A stretch of 64,000 bases of DNA from the NCBI RefSeq assembly GCF_009650135.1, contig NZ_CP045871.1:186001-250000 (forward strand), read 5' to 3'. This DNA comes from Litorivicinus lipolyticus. GTDB taxonomy: Bacteria > Pseudomonadota > Gammaproteobacteria > Pseudomonadales > Litorivicinaceae. The position numbers were made by a program, and so were the translations under genes. Under the pieces are notes generated by a model. The model searched no databases and was not told the DNA's origin. It saw nothing but the letters and a program-made list of their open reading frames with translations. Shown one piece after another: positions 25,744 through 35,522 of this stretch. The first letter of the stretch is position 1. Each line of letters starts with the position of its first letter.

Positions 25744-26613
25744 ATGGCTACTAAAAGTCTAGCGCCGATCAACTCCATGGTTCCGGGTCAAAACCTGGAC
25801 GCCTACATCCAATCCTGCAGCGCGATCTCTATTTTGACGGCTGATCAGGAACGTGAACTGGCTGACCGTCTTTACTACGAAGAAGACGTCGAAGCTGCGC
25901 GCCAGTTGGTCATGTCGCACCTGCGCTTCGTGATCCACATTGCGCGCTCCTACTCGGGTTACGGCTTGCCCCAGGCCGACCTGATCCAAGAAGGCAACGT
26001 TGGCTTGATGAAAGCCGTGCGCCGCTTTAACCCCGAAATGGGTGTGCGGCTGGTGTCATTCGCGGTCCATTGGATCAAAGCGGAAATGCACGAATACATT
26101 TTGCGTAACTGGCGCATCGTTAAGGTCGCGACCACCAAGTCCCAGCGTAAAATGTTCTTTAATCTGCGTGGCCAAAAGAAAAAACTGGCGTGGTTTACCG
26201 CGGCTGAAGTTAACTCAGTCGCCGAAGACTTGGGCGTAACGCCCGAAGTCGTGCGCCAAATGGAAGGCCGTCTGACCAGCATTGATATGTCGTTTGATGG
26301 CTACGATGACGACGACGACGGCCCGGCGTTGGCACCGGCCCAGTACTTAGAAGACAAAATGTCGGACCCTGCCGGTCTGGTGATGTCGGCTGACCGAGCG
26401 CTGGATAGCCGCGAAAAACTGCACGGTGCACTGCGTGCGTTAGATGATCGTTCACAGGACATCATCACCCAACGTTGGTTGCTGGACCAGAAATCGACCT
26501 TGCACGAGCTTGCGGAGACCTACGGCGTTAGTGCCGAGCGAATTCGTCAGCTTGAAAAGAACGCCATGAAAAAAATTCGCGACGCCATGGGCGAAGACTT
26601 CTTAGCGGCGTAA
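25744..26613 (+). CDS. rpoH: RNA polymerase sigma-32 factor (heat shock)
   Basis: RpoH directs transcription of heat-shock genes. The 289-residue protein has region 2 motifs [36 protein letters not shown] and [20 protein letters not shown]. The RpoH box region is [13 protein letters not shown], and the region 4 helix-turn-helix is [20 protein letters not shown]. The length is normal. A GAGAGGAAACT ribosome binding site precedes the ATG. It follows ftsYEX as in Pseudomonas and E. coli and ends at an intrinsic terminator. Confidence 0.98.
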   Translation: MATKSLAPINSMVPGQNLDAYIQSCSAISILTADQERELADRLYYEEDVEAARQLVMSHLRFVIHIARSYSGYGLPQADLIQEGNVGLMKAVRRFNPEMGVRLVSFAVHWIKAEMHEYILRNWRIVKVATTKSQRKMFFNLRGQKKKLAWFTAAEVNSVAEDLGVTPEVVRQMEGRLTSIDMSFDGYDDDDDGPALAPAQYLEDKMSDPAGLVMSADRALDSREKLHGALRALDDRSQDIITQRWLLDQKSTLHELAETYGVSAERIRQLEKNAMKKIRDAMGEDFLAA

Positions 26614-26630
26614 ACCGCGAGCGATGTGAC

Positions 26631-26661
26631 AAAGCCGGTGCCTTGGGTGCCGGCTTTTTTT
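26631..26661 (+). terminator. Intrinsic terminator after rpoH
   Basis: The arms AAAGCCGG (26631-26638) and CCGGCTTT (26650-26657) form an 8-bp stem around an 11-base loop, and the T run extends to 26661. It lies 17 bp after the rpoH stop and ends 15 bp before trmB. Confidence 0.85.
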
Positions 26662-26676
26662 ATTGAAAAGGGCCCT

Positions 26677-27348
26677 ATGACCGACAACCAAGAGCTTAGC
26701 CACCGCCGTATCCGCTCGTTTGTGGTGCGTGCTGGGCGTATGACCCCCGGCCAGATTCAGGCGCTGGAAACCCATTGGCAGCGCTACGGCTTGGACTTGA
26801 ACGGCGGCATGATCGATTGGCCGGCCGGGCCGCGCGTGCTTGAACTGGGTTTTGGCATGGGTGCCTCGTTGCTGCAACAGGCGCAGGACGCACCGGACTC
26901 GCAGTTTGTCGGCATTGAAGTGCATCCGCCCGGTGTCGGGCGCTTGCTGTCGCAGGCCTCGGACGCGGACGTTGGCAATCTGAGGGTGTTCAAGGACGAT
27001 GGCATCGAAGTGCTGAACCAGTGCATTGCCGACGCCAGTGTCGATCGTTTCCAGCTGTACTTCCCGGATCCATGGCATAAAAAGCGCCACAACAAACGGC
27101 GCATCGTGCAGCCGGCGTTTGCAGCGCAGGTGCGAGCCAAGCTCAAGCCCGGTGGACTGCTGCATATGGCCACCGACTGGGAGCCCTATGCCGAGCACAT
27201 GTTAGCCGTCATGCAGGCCGCGCCCGGTTATCGCAATACGGTTGCGGACTTCGCGCCGAAACCGGATTGGCGCCCGGTGACCAAGTTTCAGACGCGCGGC
27301 GAGAAGCTCGGCCATGGCGTTTGGGACCTGATCTTCGAAGCGATCTAG
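26677..27348 (+). CDS. trmB: tRNA (guanine46-N7)-methyltransferase
   Basis: TrmB makes m7G46 in tRNA. The 223-residue protein has [16 protein letters not shown] near the N-terminus, the SAM-binding [12 protein letters not shown], the EVHPPGVG segment and the signature [16 protein letters not shown]. The ATG at 26677 is chosen over an upstream in-frame ATG that lies before the rpoH terminator. Its stop overlaps the hemW stop on the other strand. Confidence 0.97.
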   Translation: MTDNQELSHRRIRSFVVRAGRMTPGQIQALETHWQRYGLDLNGGMIDWPAGPRVLELGFGMGASLLQQAQDAPDSQFVGIEVHPPGVGRLLSQASDADVGNLRVFKDDGIEVLNQCIADASVDRFQLYFPDPWHKKRHNKRRIVQPAFAAQVRAKLKPGGLLHMATDWEPYAEHMLAVMQAAPGYRNTVADFAPKPDWRPVTKFQTRGEKLGHGVWDLIFEAI

Positions 27349-28460
27349 TCGGGTAAAAACAGTGCCGTGAGGTTGTTCAAAAACAGCCAACCACGGTCAC
27401 TCGCTTGTAACCGTGTCGGGTGCATCAGCCCAAGCTCGCGGGCGCGTGCCAAGGGCTTTGCAATGGAGGCCAACGACTGGCCTGTTTGGCGGCTAAACTC
27501 CGTTTCTTCGCAGCCGGCCCGCAGCCGCAACCGGTTGAGCATGAACTGGAACGCCAGCTCGTCCGCCGCGACCGCTTTGAATGATGCCGCGCGCCCCTGC
27601 ATATAGGCATCCGGCATGCGCGTTTTTTGGCTGCGCTCGACACCGCCGCTGCGGGTTAACTTGCCATGGGCGCCGGCTCCGATACCCAAGTAATCGTCAA
27701 ACTGCCAATAGGTCAGGTTGTGCCGCGATGCCCGGCCTTGCTGGCTAAAGGCCGACACCTCGTAATGCTCAAACCCGTGCTCGGCTAACATCGCCCAACC
27801 CATGTCTTGGATGTCGGCCAGGTCATCCTCTGGCGGCAGCGGTGGTGGTGCGCTGTAAAAGGCGGTGTTCGGCTCAATCGTCAGCTGGTACCACGACAGG
27901 TGAGTCGGGCCAAATGACAGCCCTTCCATCAAGTCAGCGGCGGCGTCGCTGACACGTTGGCCTGGCAGGCCATGCATCAGGTCAATGTTGAAGTTATCGA
28001 ACCCGGCACTGCGGGCGGCCTCGATGGCGGCGCGCGCCTGGGCGGGGTCGTGGATCCGGCCGAGCGCACTGAGGGCGCCGGCGTGGAAACTTTGGATACC
28101 CAACGACAGTCGGTTGACCCCGGCACTGCGAAAGCCGGCGAACTTGCGCGCTTCGCTGGACCCGGGATTGGCTTCCAGGGTGATTTCGACGTCGTCGGCG
28201 AACCCCAGTTCGCGGCCCAAACCGTCGATGATCCGACCGATCGCGGTGGGCGAGAACAACGAGGGGGTGCCGCCGCCAAAAAACACCGAGGTGATCGGGC
28301 GTGGGCGTTCGACGAACTGCGCATCCTGGGCCAGGTCCGCTAGCAACGCGTCGACGTAGGCGCGCTCTGGGATGTCACTGCGCTCGTGGCTATTAAAGTC
28401 GCAGTAGGGGCACTTGCGCTCGCACCACGGCAGGTGCACATAGACGCCAAAATCAGCCAA
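27345..28460 (-). CDS. hemW: HemW radical SAM heme chaperone
   Basis: HemW is a radical SAM protein related to coproporphyrinogen III dehydrogenase; in several bacteria it acts as a heme-inserting chaperone rather than as HemN. The 371-residue protein has the cluster motif [11 protein letters not shown] (CxxxCxxC), [10 protein letters not shown] and a C-terminal winged-helix-like region. It is often misannotated as HemN. It follows rdgB on the same strand with an 8-bp overlap, a conserved pairing. Confidence 0.94.
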   Translation of the reverse strand: MADFGVYVHLPWCERKCPYCDFNSHERSDIPERAYVDALLADLAQDAQFVERPRPITSVFFGGGTPSLFSPTAIGRIIDGLGRELGFADDVEITLEANPGSSEARKFAGFRSAGVNRLSLGIQSFHAGALSALGRIHDPAQARAAIEAARSAGFDNFNIDLMHGLPGQRVSDAAADLMEGLSFGPTHLSWYQLTIEPNTAFYSAPPPLPPEDDLADIQDMGWAMLAEHGFEHYEVSAFSQQGRASRHNLTYWQFDDYLGIGAGAHGKLTRSGGVERSQKTRMPDAYMQGRAASFKAVAADELAFQFMLNRLRLRAGCEETEFSRQTGQSLASIAKPLARARELGLMHPTRLQASDRGWLFLNNLTALFLPD

Positions 28461-29037
28461 GTAGCTGGCGCTTTAGGCTGGCTACGGCGAGGGCTCGATG
28501 ACTGATCGCACTTTTTTCAGCGCCACTGAGTTGGGCTGCGCTGACGTCGAGGCCGTCGGGTTGGAAAATGGGGTCGTAGCCGAAACCGCCGTCGCCGGCC
28601 GGGGCGTCCAGCAATTGACCACGCCAGATGCCCTGGGCAATCAGCGGCATGGGGTCGGTGGCGCTTTTGCACACCGCCAACACACAGATGAACTGGGCGG
28701 CGCGGTTGTTTTGGCCCTGCATGTCCGCCAGCAGCTTGACCAGATTGCCGCCGTCGTTGCCGTGGGCGCCGGCGTAACGGGCCGAATGAATACCCGGGGC
28801 GCCGTCCAAGGCATCGACCGCGATGCCGGAATCATCTGCAAGGGCCGGGCGTCCGGTGGCCGCTGCCACGTGGCGCGCCTTAAGCAGGGCATTTTCGACA
28901 AAGCTGAGGCCGGTTTCGTCGGCGCCGGCGACGTCAAAGTCCGACATCGGCCGTGTCTGGATGTTAAATGGCCCCAACAAGCCAGAAAACTCGCGTAATT
29001 TGCCGGCATTGCCGCTGGCGATGACCCATTCAATCAT
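28453..29037 (-). CDS. rdgB: Non-canonical purine NTP pyrophosphatase (RdgB/HAM1)
   Basis: RdgB hydrolyses dITP and XTP to prevent their incorporation. The 194-residue protein has IASGNAGKLREF, FVENALLKARHVAA, ALADDSGIAVDALDGAPGIH and GFGYDPIF, all diagnostic of the family. It is coupled by ATGA to the upstream DUF4426 gene and overlaps hemW. Confidence 0.97.
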   Translation of the reverse strand: MIEWVIASGNAGKLREFSGLLGPFNIQTRPMSDFDVAGADETGLSFVENALLKARHVAAATGRPALADDSGIAVDALDGAPGIHSARYAGAHGNDGGNLVKLLADMQGQNNRAAQFICVLAVCKSATDPMPLIAQGIWRGQLLDAPAGDGGFGYDPIFQPDGLDVSAAQLSGAEKSAISHRALAVASLKRQLLG

Positions 29038-29465
29038 TGGCGGTAAAAGGTTTGGTTGAATGTCAGGTCGATCGCTTGGTTGCTGCCGTCCGGAGTCACT
29101 TCGATGGTAAAGCGCATGATTTCGTCGTCGCTGATACGAAACGGCGCCAGGTAATAAATCGCATCGCCCTCATCGATGGTCTGGAAGGTCAAATCAAAGG
29201 CCTGACCCAGCAAATTTTGGTGGCTGCCGCTGATGCGCGCCGGCACGGTTTTGACCGCGCTTTGCAGGCGGGTGTCGTAGACCGACAGGTTTAACAGCGC
29301 CTGGGTTTCCGATCGCACCAAACCATAGGTGCTGGCGATGTCCGGGGTCAGGAAGGTCGATGGGAAGGGTGTCACGCGGACCTCGAAGGGGCCGCGCTTG
29401 AACACCTCATCGCTGGCACTGGCGGCGCTTGCCAGTGCGATTAGGATGCTGAATAACCATTTCAT
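29034..29465 (-). CDS. Secreted DUF4426-domain protein
   Basis: The 143-residue product has a signal peptide ([17 protein letters not shown]) and a mature beta-rich domain matching the DUF4426 family found between metW and rdgB in Pseudomonas and relatives. Recognisable stretches include VTPFPSTFLTPDIAS and the C-terminal LTFNQTFYRQ. Its role is unknown. The start at 29465 opens the signal peptide and overlaps the metW stop as ATGA; the longer frame upstream is a shadow of metW. Confidence 0.85.
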   Translation of the reverse strand: MKWLFSILIALASAASASDEVFKRGPFEVRVTPFPSTFLTPDIASTYGLVRSETQALLNLSVYDTRLQSAVKTVPARISGSHQNLLGQAFDLTFQTIDEGDAIYYLAPFRISDDEIMRFTIEVTPDGSNQAIDLTFNQTFYRQ

Positions 29466-30061
29466 CGGGTTTTGCCTCGTACACGGTAAAGCGCCAAATC
29501 GCCCAGTAGGTTGGGTCGCAGGCGCGCCAGGGTTTGTCCAAGTCCGGTCCGTGTCATCACTTGGCGTTCGATAATGTCGGCGCCTTGCTCGTGGCATAGG
29601 CGCTCGAAATCTTTGAAGGTGGATAGGTGAATGTTGGGGGTGTCATACCACTGGTGCGGCAGCGCTTTACTGACCGGCATGCGACCCAAAATGCCGAGCT
29701 GGATGCGGTGGCTGATGTGGGCAAAGTTGGGAAAGGTGATGATCGCTTCTTGACCGATTCGGAGCATTTCGGCCAATGCCAGGTCCGGGCGCTGGGTCGC
29801 TTGCAAGGCCTGGGTCATGATCACGGTGTCAAAGGTCTTGTCACCGAACATCGACAGGCCCTCATCCAGGTTTTGTTCGATCGCGTTGACGCCTTTGCTG
29901 ACCGCGCTGATGATGCAGTCGCGATCAATTTCCAAGCCATAGCCGGTGCAGGCCTTATGGGCCATCAGGTGGGCCATCAAGGTGCCATCGCCACAGCCCA
30001 AGTCGAGCACCCGTGCACCGGGTTGTACCCAGTGAATCACTTGCTGCAGGGATGACCTCAT
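29462..30061 (-). CDS. metW: Methionine biosynthesis protein MetW
   Basis: MetW is a small SAM-dependent methyltransferase-fold protein that partners MetX in methionine synthesis. The 199-residue protein has [15 protein letters not shown], the conserved [20 protein letters not shown] and [10 protein letters not shown]. It overlaps metX by the ATGA of its start. The conserved pairing and overlap suggest the two proteins are made together and act as a complex, as reported for Pseudomonas. Confidence 0.95.
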   Translation of the reverse strand: MRSSLQQVIHWVQPGARVLDLGCGDGTLMAHLMAHKACTGYGLEIDRDCIISAVSKGVNAIEQNLDEGLSMFGDKTFDTVIMTQALQATQRPDLALAEMLRIGQEAIITFPNFAHISHRIQLGILGRMPVSKALPHQWYDTPNIHLSTFKDFERLCHEQGADIIERQVMTRTGLGQTLARLRPNLLGDLALYRVRGKTR

Positions 30062-31152
30062 GCGCTGACCTCGATCCGGGCCAGGTACTCGCGCACCATG
30101 CCCTCGTATTGGGGGTGCGGCAGCAAAAAGCCGTCGTGGCCGTGCTCGGTTGGAATGCAGCAGTAATTCACCGACTTGTCGGCGTCGACCAGCGCGCGCA
30201 CTAACTCTTCGCTGCGTTCGGGCGTAAAGCGCCAGTCGCTGGAAAAACTGATGACTTGGAAGTGGCAGGTCGCCGCCGCCAATACCTCGGCCAAGGTGCG
30301 TTCCCCGGCGGGGTCAAATTCGTCCAACGCGCGCGTCATCAATACATAGGTGTTGGCGTCAAAGCGGTTGGTAAAGGCCTCGCCTTGGTAACGCAGGTAG
30401 CTTTCGATTTGGAACAGCTGATCGGCGCCGTGCTGGCGTGCGCGGCCGAACTTACTGCCCAGGCCGGCATCGGAGAGGTAGGTGACGTGCCCGATCATGC
30501 GAGCTAAACCCAGCCCAGCCCGCGGCACCGCGGCTTGCTCGACGTAGCGACCGTCGAAAAATTCGGGATCCCGGGTGATCGCCTGGCGGGCGATTTCGTT
30601 GAACGCGATGTTTTGCGTGCTCAGCTTGGGGGCCGCGGCAATGACCAAGGCATGGCGCAGCCGATCGGGGTACTGAATCGACCATTGCAGGGCTTGCATG
30701 CCGCCTAAGCTGCCGCCGATGACCGCGGCCCATTGCTGGATGCCCAGTCGATCCGCTAGCCGCGCTTGGCTGGTGACCCAGTCGCGCACACAGACGTCGG
30801 GGAAATCAGGTCCCCACAGGGCGCCGGTCGCCGGGTTATGGGTGGTCGGCCCGCTGGAGCCACCGCACCCGCCAAGGTTGTTCAGTGACACCACGTAAAA
30901 TCGGTCGGTATCGATCGGTTTGCCCGGCCCAATGTAGGCATCCCACCAGCCCGGTTTGGCGTCGTCGGGGTGGTGGCGCCCGGCGGCATGGTGATCGCCA
31001 CTTAGGGCGTGGCAAATCAGCACCGCGTTGTCGCAAGCGGCATTCAGTTCGCCGTAGGTCTCGACGCGCAGGTCGTAACTGTCCAGGCGCGCGCCCTTGA
31101 CCAACTCCAGTGGCGTGTCGAAATGCAGGTCAAACGGGGTGGACAGCAGCAT
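30058..31152 (-). CDS. metX: Homoserine O-acyltransferase MetX
   Basis: MetX activates homoserine with an acyl-CoA in methionine synthesis. The 364-residue alpha/beta hydrolase has [22 protein letters not shown], the nucleophile elbow [12 protein letters not shown] and the C-terminal acid/histidine region ([17 protein letters not shown]). In gammaproteobacteria with MetW, MetX enzymes have been shown to use succinyl-CoA rather than acetyl-CoA, so the product may be O-succinylhomoserine. Which it is here cannot be settled by eye. It lies between yggT and metW. Confidence 0.94.
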   Translation of the reverse strand: MLLSTPFDLHFDTPLELVKGARLDSYDLRVETYGELNAACDNAVLICHALSGDHHAAGRHHPDDAKPGWWDAYIGPGKPIDTDRFYVVSLNNLGGCGGSSGPTTHNPATGALWGPDFPDVCVRDWVTSQARLADRLGIQQWAAVIGGSLGGMQALQWSIQYPDRLRHALVIAAAPKLSTQNIAFNEIARQAITRDPEFFDGRYVEQAAVPRAGLGLARMIGHVTYLSDAGLGSKFGRARQHGADQLFQIESYLRYQGEAFTNRFDANTYVLMTRALDEFDPAGERTLAEVLAAATCHFQVISFSSDWRFTPERSEELVRALVDADKSVNYCCIPTEHGHDGFLLPHPQYEGMVREYLARIEVSA

Positions 31153-31734
31153 CTACAGGCCCATAAACAGTGACGTTGGCATCTGTAGCGCGCGTGCCAG
31201 ACCGGCCAGCACGCTGCCTTGGAACATTTGAATAAGCAAAAACACCACGATCGGTGACAAATCCAACCCGCCCAGGTCGGGCATCACCTTGCGCACCGGC
31301 GCCATCAGCGGTTCGGTCAATTGCCATACCAGCTCGGCGCCGGGGTGGTCGGCCTGGGGCGCCACCCACGACAGGATGATCATGATAATCAGGGCAAAGA
31401 AAAACAGCTTGATAACCATGCCGATGACCGACAGTAGTGACCACAGCACCAGCATCACCAGTGGCAGCACTTGCCCGTAAACGGCGTAGGCCAGGCCACC
31501 GGCGAACAGCGCTTGCAAGGCCACCGCGATGACCAGGGTGTTTAGGCTGATCGGGCCGACATCCGGAATCAGGCGTGCTGTCGGCGCCAGCAGCGGCGCG
31601 CTGAGTTTGTTAATGCCCTGACAGATCGGGTTGTAGTAATTGGCCTGGACCGCTTGCAGGACTAATCGCAGGACCAAGAAAAATACGATCAGGCTGAACA
31701 CGCTATTGAGTGGGCCAATCAGTGCCTGTGACAT
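31153..31734 (-). CDS. YggT-family membrane protein
   Basis: The 193-residue protein contains two YggT repeats. Each has hydrophobic helices (LIVFFLVLRLVLQAV; LFFFALIIMIILSWVAPQ) and a short conserved loop with a Pro-x-Arg pattern (LLAPTARLIPDVGP; LMAPVRKVMPDLGG). Family members have been linked to osmotic stress and cell division, but their molecular role is uncertain. It lies between proC and metX, and its stop abuts the metX start. Confidence 0.93.
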   Translation of the reverse strand: MSQALIGPLNSVFSLIVFFLVLRLVLQAVQANYYNPICQGINKLSAPLLAPTARLIPDVGPISLNTLVIAVALQALFAGGLAYAVYGQVLPLVMLVLWSLLSVIGMVIKLFFFALIIMIILSWVAPQADHPGAELVWQLTEPLMAPVRKVMPDLGGLDLSPIVVFLLIQMFQGSVLAGLARALQMPTSLFMGL

Positions 31735-31757
31735 GAAGTTCTCCTAGCAAAATGGGG

Positions 31758-32558
31758 TTATGACTGGGCAGCCAGCTCTTGGGCGCGCGCATAGGCGGCT
31801 TGCATACCGGCTTGAATGGTCGCATTAAAGTCGCCGTCCTCAAAGCGCTCCAGCGCCGCGGCCGTGGTACCGCCCTTGCTGGTGACGCGCGTGCGCAGCT
31901 CGGTTGGGCTGGCGTCCTCGGACAGGGTCATCTGGGCGGCGCCGAGGGCGGTTTGGCACACCAGCTGTTTGGCTGTGTCCGAATCCAGGCCGAGCGCAGT
32001 GGCGCCTTGGATCATGGCTTCTATCAGGGCGAAAAAGTAGGCCGGTCCGGAGCCGGAGGCCGCCGTCACGGCATCGATCAACGCTTCGCTTTCGACCCAG
32101 CGCGCCACGCCGCCGGCGTTGAATAGCGCGTCAGCGGCACCGCGGCCGGCGTCGCTAACGGCGGCTGTGGCGTACAACCCAGTCGCACCCAGCCCGACCA
32201 ATGCTGGGGTGTTGGGCATCGCGCGGACCACCGCAACGTCCCCCAGCACACCTTCGAAAAACGCGCACGGCAAGCCAGCACAGATGCTGATCAGGGTTTT
32301 GCCGGTGAACTGGCCGGCCAGCGGTGTCAGCACCTCGCGCGCCATTTGTGGTTTGACCGCGATCACCACAACCTCGGCCCAGGCCACGGCGGCGGCGTTG
32401 TTGTCATCGGCCGCAACCCCGAGCGCGCGCATGGCGTCAAGGCTGGGCGCGTAGGGGTCGGTGGCGCGAATCGAGGTGGCGGTATGGCCGCTGTTTAACA
32501 GGCCTCGAATCAGGGCCGTCGCCATGTTGCCGGCGCCAATAAATGCAATGCGTGTCAT
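31758..32558 (-). CDS. proC: Pyrroline-5-carboxylate reductase
   Basis: ProC reduces pyrroline-5-carboxylate to proline. The 266-residue protein has the NAD(P)-binding FIGAGNMATALIRGLL, the VRAMPNTPALVG segment and the C-terminal signature ASGSGPAYFFALIEAM, followed by RVTSKGGTT. It overlaps yggS as ATGA. The yggS-proC-yggT order is widely conserved. Confidence 0.97.
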   Translation of the reverse strand: MTRIAFIGAGNMATALIRGLLNSGHTATSIRATDPYAPSLDAMRALGVAADDNNAAAVAWAEVVVIAVKPQMAREVLTPLAGQFTGKTLISICAGLPCAFFEGVLGDVAVVRAMPNTPALVGLGATGLYATAAVSDAGRGAADALFNAGGVARWVESEALIDAVTAASGSGPAYFFALIEAMIQGATALGLDSDTAKQLVCQTALGAAQMTLSEDASPTELRTRVTSKGGTTAAALERFEDGDFNATIQAGMQAAYARAQELAAQS

Positions 32559-33253
32559 AGGGTTTCCTTGGTCGGGCGTGGCCCAAAAATAGCAGTGCCG
32601 ATGCGAACTTGGGTGGCGCCAGCGGCGACCGCCTCACGCATGTCACCACTCATGCCCATCGACAGTTCAGTCATGCCAAAGTGGCGGTCTTGTAAATCGT
32701 GCAGGCACTGGGCCAAGCGCTGGTGTGCCCGCGCCGGGTCCTGTGGATTGGGTTTGGGGATGCTCATCAAACCTTTCAATTGTAAACGCGGGTAGGCGGC
32801 GATGGTGTCGGCCAGATCGGCTAACTGATCGATCCGGCAGCCGGCTTTTTGTGGTTCGTCGTCGATGTTGACCTGGATCAGTACTTTCAAGGGCGCCATC
32901 TGGGCGGGGCGCTGATCGTTCAAGCGTTGGGCGATCTTGGCCCGGTCCAGTGTATGCACCCAATCAAAGTGCGCGGCGATGTCCGCGGTCTTGTTCGACT
33001 GGATGGCGCCGATGTAGTGCCACTGGCAGCCCGGACCCAGCGTTTCGATCTTTTCGAGCGCTTCGCTTAAGTAGTTTTCGCCCAGCGCCAAGGCCTGACC
33101 CTGTACCAAGGGGGCGAGTCGGGCGGCGCTTTGCGTTTTGCTGACTACTATTAGAGAGCATGAATCCGGATCTCGCCCGGCTGCGCTGAGTGCGTCGGCG
33201 AGCTGAGATTGGACCTGCTCGAGCCGGTGTTGGTCGGTGTCGGTGGGGTTCAT
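32555..33253 (-). CDS. PLP homeostasis protein (YggS/PLPBP family)
   Basis: This PLP-binding protein without known catalysis helps keep pyridoxal phosphate and amino/keto-acid pools balanced. The 232-residue product has the PLP lysine in IVVSKTQS, GENYLSEALEK, WHYIGAIQSNK and the C-terminal SMGMSGDMREAVAAGATQVRIGT (shown here in part as SMGMSGDM and RIGTAIFG). The ATG at 33253 is chosen over longer upstream frames. It is divergent from pilT with 31 bp between the starts. Confidence 0.94.
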   Translation of the reverse strand: MNPTDTDQHRLEQVQSQLADALSAAGRDPDSCSLIVVSKTQSAARLAPLVQGQALALGENYLSEALEKIETLGPGCQWHYIGAIQSNKTADIAAHFDWVHTLDRAKIAQRLNDQRPAQMAPLKVLIQVNIDDEPQKAGCRIDQLADLADTIAAYPRLQLKGLMSIPKPNPQDPARAHQRLAQCLHDLQDRHFGMTELSMGMSGDMREAVAAGATQVRIGTAIFGPRPTKETL

Positions 33254-33284
33254 GGCGCAAACATACCACAAGGCACTAAACGTT

Positions 33285-34322
33285 ATGGATATCACAGAGT
33301 TATTGGCCTTTAGCGCCAAACAGAAGGCCTCGGATTTACACCTGTCGGCGGGTTTGCCGCCGATGATTCGGGTGGACGGTGATGTCCGGCGTATCAATGT
33401 GCCTGAACTTGACCATAAAACCGTGCATGGGCTGATTTACGACATCATGAACGACAAGCAACGACGTGACTTTGAAGAGAAGCTGGAAACAGACTTTTCG
33501 TTTGAAGTGCCCGGTGTGGCGCGTTTTCGTGTCAACGCCTTTAATCAAAACCGTGGCGCGGCGGCGGTGTTCCGGACCATTCCAACCGAAATTTTGAGTA
33601 TGGAAGCGCTCGGCATGGGGCAGGTGTTCCGCAACTTGTCGGACAAACCGCGGGGTTTGGTGCTGGTGACCGGCCCGACCGGTTCGGGCAAGTCGACCAC
33701 GCTGGCGGCCATGGTGGACTACATCAACGAGACCCGAAACGATCACATCTTGACGATCGAAGATCCGATCGAGTTTGTGCACCCGTCGAAAAAATCCCTG
33801 GTCAACCAGCGTGAAGTCCACCGCGACACCCATGGGTTTAGCGACGCCCTGCGCAGCGCCCTGCGCGAAGACCCGGACGTGATTTTGGTCGGCGAGATGC
33901 GTGATTTAGAAACCATTAGCTTGGCGCTGACGGCGGCTGAAACTGGCCACCTGGTGTTCGGCACGCTGCACACTACCAGTGCCGCCAAAACGATCGACCG
34001 TATTATCGACGTCTTCCCGGCGGCCGAGAAAGACATGGTCCGCTCGATGCTGTCCGAATCCTTGCAAGGCGTGATCAGCCAAACGCTATTGAAAAAGAAT
34101 GGCGGCGGCCGGGTCGCGGCCCATGAAATCATGATGGGTACACCGGCGATTCGTAACCTGATACGCGAGGACAAGGTCGCGCAAATGGTCAGTGCGATCC
34201 AAACCGGCAGCTCGATGGGCATGGTTACCTTGGATCAGTCCCTACAGACCCTGGTCGATAAGGGGGTGGTCTCTAAAGAGGTTGCCCGGACCAAGGCATC
34301 CCGCCCCGATACGTTTAATTAG
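33285..34322 (+). CDS. pilT: Type IV pilus retraction ATPase PilT
   Basis: PilT is the hexameric ATPase that drives pilus retraction and twitching. The 345-residue protein has Walker A GPTGSGKSTTLAAM, the Asp-box EDPIEFVH, Walker B ILVGEMRDLETI, the His-box ETGHLVFGTLHTTSAAKT and the AIRNLIRE retraction motif (TPAIRNLIRED). The start MDITELLAF at 33285 matches the family; the upstream ATG at 33252 region adds a non-homologous tail. It is followed by pilU after 9 bp. Confidence 0.97.
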   Translation: MDITELLAFSAKQKASDLHLSAGLPPMIRVDGDVRRINVPELDHKTVHGLIYDIMNDKQRRDFEEKLETDFSFEVPGVARFRVNAFNQNRGAAAVFRTIPTEILSMEALGMGQVFRNLSDKPRGLVLVTGPTGSGKSTTLAAMVDYINETRNDHILTIEDPIEFVHPSKKSLVNQREVHRDTHGFSDALRSALREDPDVILVGEMRDLETISLALTAAETGHLVFGTLHTTSAAKTIDRIIDVFPAAEKDMVRSMLSESLQGVISQTLLKKNGGGRVAAHEIMMGTPAIRNLIREDKVAQMVSAIQTGSSMGMVTLDQSLQTLVDKGVVSKEVARTKASRPDTFN

Positions 34323-34331
34323 GACATCGCT

Positions 34332-35450
34332 GTGAAAACTGCTTTCCATCAATTGTTGGTCGAAATGGGGCGCCTGGGGGCGTCGGATTTGTTTCTGTCG
34401 GTTGGCGCGCCGCCGTCGCTGAAAATTAACGGCCGCATGGTCCAGGTGGGCGATCAGGTGATGCAGAGCCCTGCGCTGTTGGAGATGATTCACGATGTTA
34501 TTCCGGCGCCAGCCAAGCGCCGGTTCGAGGCTGAGCGAGAGGCCAACTTTGCCTTTGCCCCGGACGGATTGCCGCGCTTTAGGGCGAATGCGTTTTTTCA
34601 GCGCAATACGCCAAGCATGGTGATTCGCCAAATTCGTGCCGACGTGCCAACCCGAATGGAGTTGGGGCTGCCGCCGATTATTGACGAGCTGTCGCTGTTA
34701 AAACGCGGCATTGTGTTCGTGGTCGGTGCCACCGGCACTGGTAAGTCGACTACGCTGGCGAGCATGGTTCATCAGCGCAACCTGTTTGGGTCCGGGCACA
34801 TCATCACGGTCGAGGATCCGATCGAATTTACCCACAAACACGGCGGTTGCATCGTCACCCAGCGCGAAGTGGGGGTCGATACCGACTCGTTCGAGGCGGC
34901 GCTGACCAACACGCTGCGCCAGGCCCCGGACTGCATTGTGATTGGCGAAATTCGTTCGAAGGAAACCATGCAACAGGCGATTACCTTTGCCGAAACCGGG
35001 CACCTGTGTCTGGCGACCTTGCACGCCAACAATGCCAACCAGGCGATCGAGCGGATCCTGCACTTTTTCCCCAGCGACGAGCACGACCGGATTCGCTTGG
35101 ATTTGTCGCTAAACCTAAAAGCCATTGTCGCCCAGCAACTGATGCCCAACGTCAATCGCAACGGCATGGCGCTGGCCTGTGAAGTGCTGCTGAATTCGCC
35201 GCTGGTCAGCGAAAAAATCCGTACCAACGAGATTCATGTGTTGAAAGCGATCATGGCCAAGGGTGGCAATGAGGGCATGCAGACCTTTGATCAGTCGCTG
35301 TTCCAGCTCTACCGAGACCAGCGCATCAGCTACGAGTCGGCGCTGTCGCACGCGGACAGCGTCAATGATTTGCGTCTGAAAATTAAACTCAGTCGGGGCA
35401 GTGCGCCGACCGGGGAGGGCGAGTTTGCGCGCGCCGGATTGAAGGACTAA
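34332..35450 (+). CDS. pilU: PilT-dependent type IV pilus ATPase PilU
   Basis: PilU is a PilT paralogue that assists retraction, acting through PilT. The 372-residue protein has Walker A GATGTGKSTTLASM, EDPIEFTHKHGG, Walker B IVIGEIRSKETM and ETGHLCLATLHANNANQA. It lacks an intact AIRNLIRE motif, as is usual for PilU. The start is GTG at 34332. The pilTU pair next to yggS is the Pseudomonas order. The pilin and assembly genes are not in this window. Confidence 0.95.
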   Translation: MKTAFHQLLVEMGRLGASDLFLSVGAPPSLKINGRMVQVGDQVMQSPALLEMIHDVIPAPAKRRFEAEREANFAFAPDGLPRFRANAFFQRNTPSMVIRQIRADVPTRMELGLPPIIDELSLLKRGIVFVVGATGTGKSTTLASMVHQRNLFGSGHIITVEDPIEFTHKHGGCIVTQREVGVDTDSFEAALTNTLRQAPDCIVIGEIRSKETMQQAITFAETGHLCLATLHANNANQAIERILHFFPSDEHDRIRLDLSLNLKAIVAQQLMPNVNRNGMALACEVLLNSPLVSEKIRTNEIHVLKAIMAKGGNEGMQTFDQSLFQLYRDQRISYESALSHADSVNDLRLKIKLSRGSAPTGEGEFARAGLKD

Positions 35451-35522
35451 AAAGCGGGCCCCAGGTCACTGCGACGCGATTTGCGGTGGACAAATGCGGC
35501 GCGGGCGTCTGTAATTCTGTGT

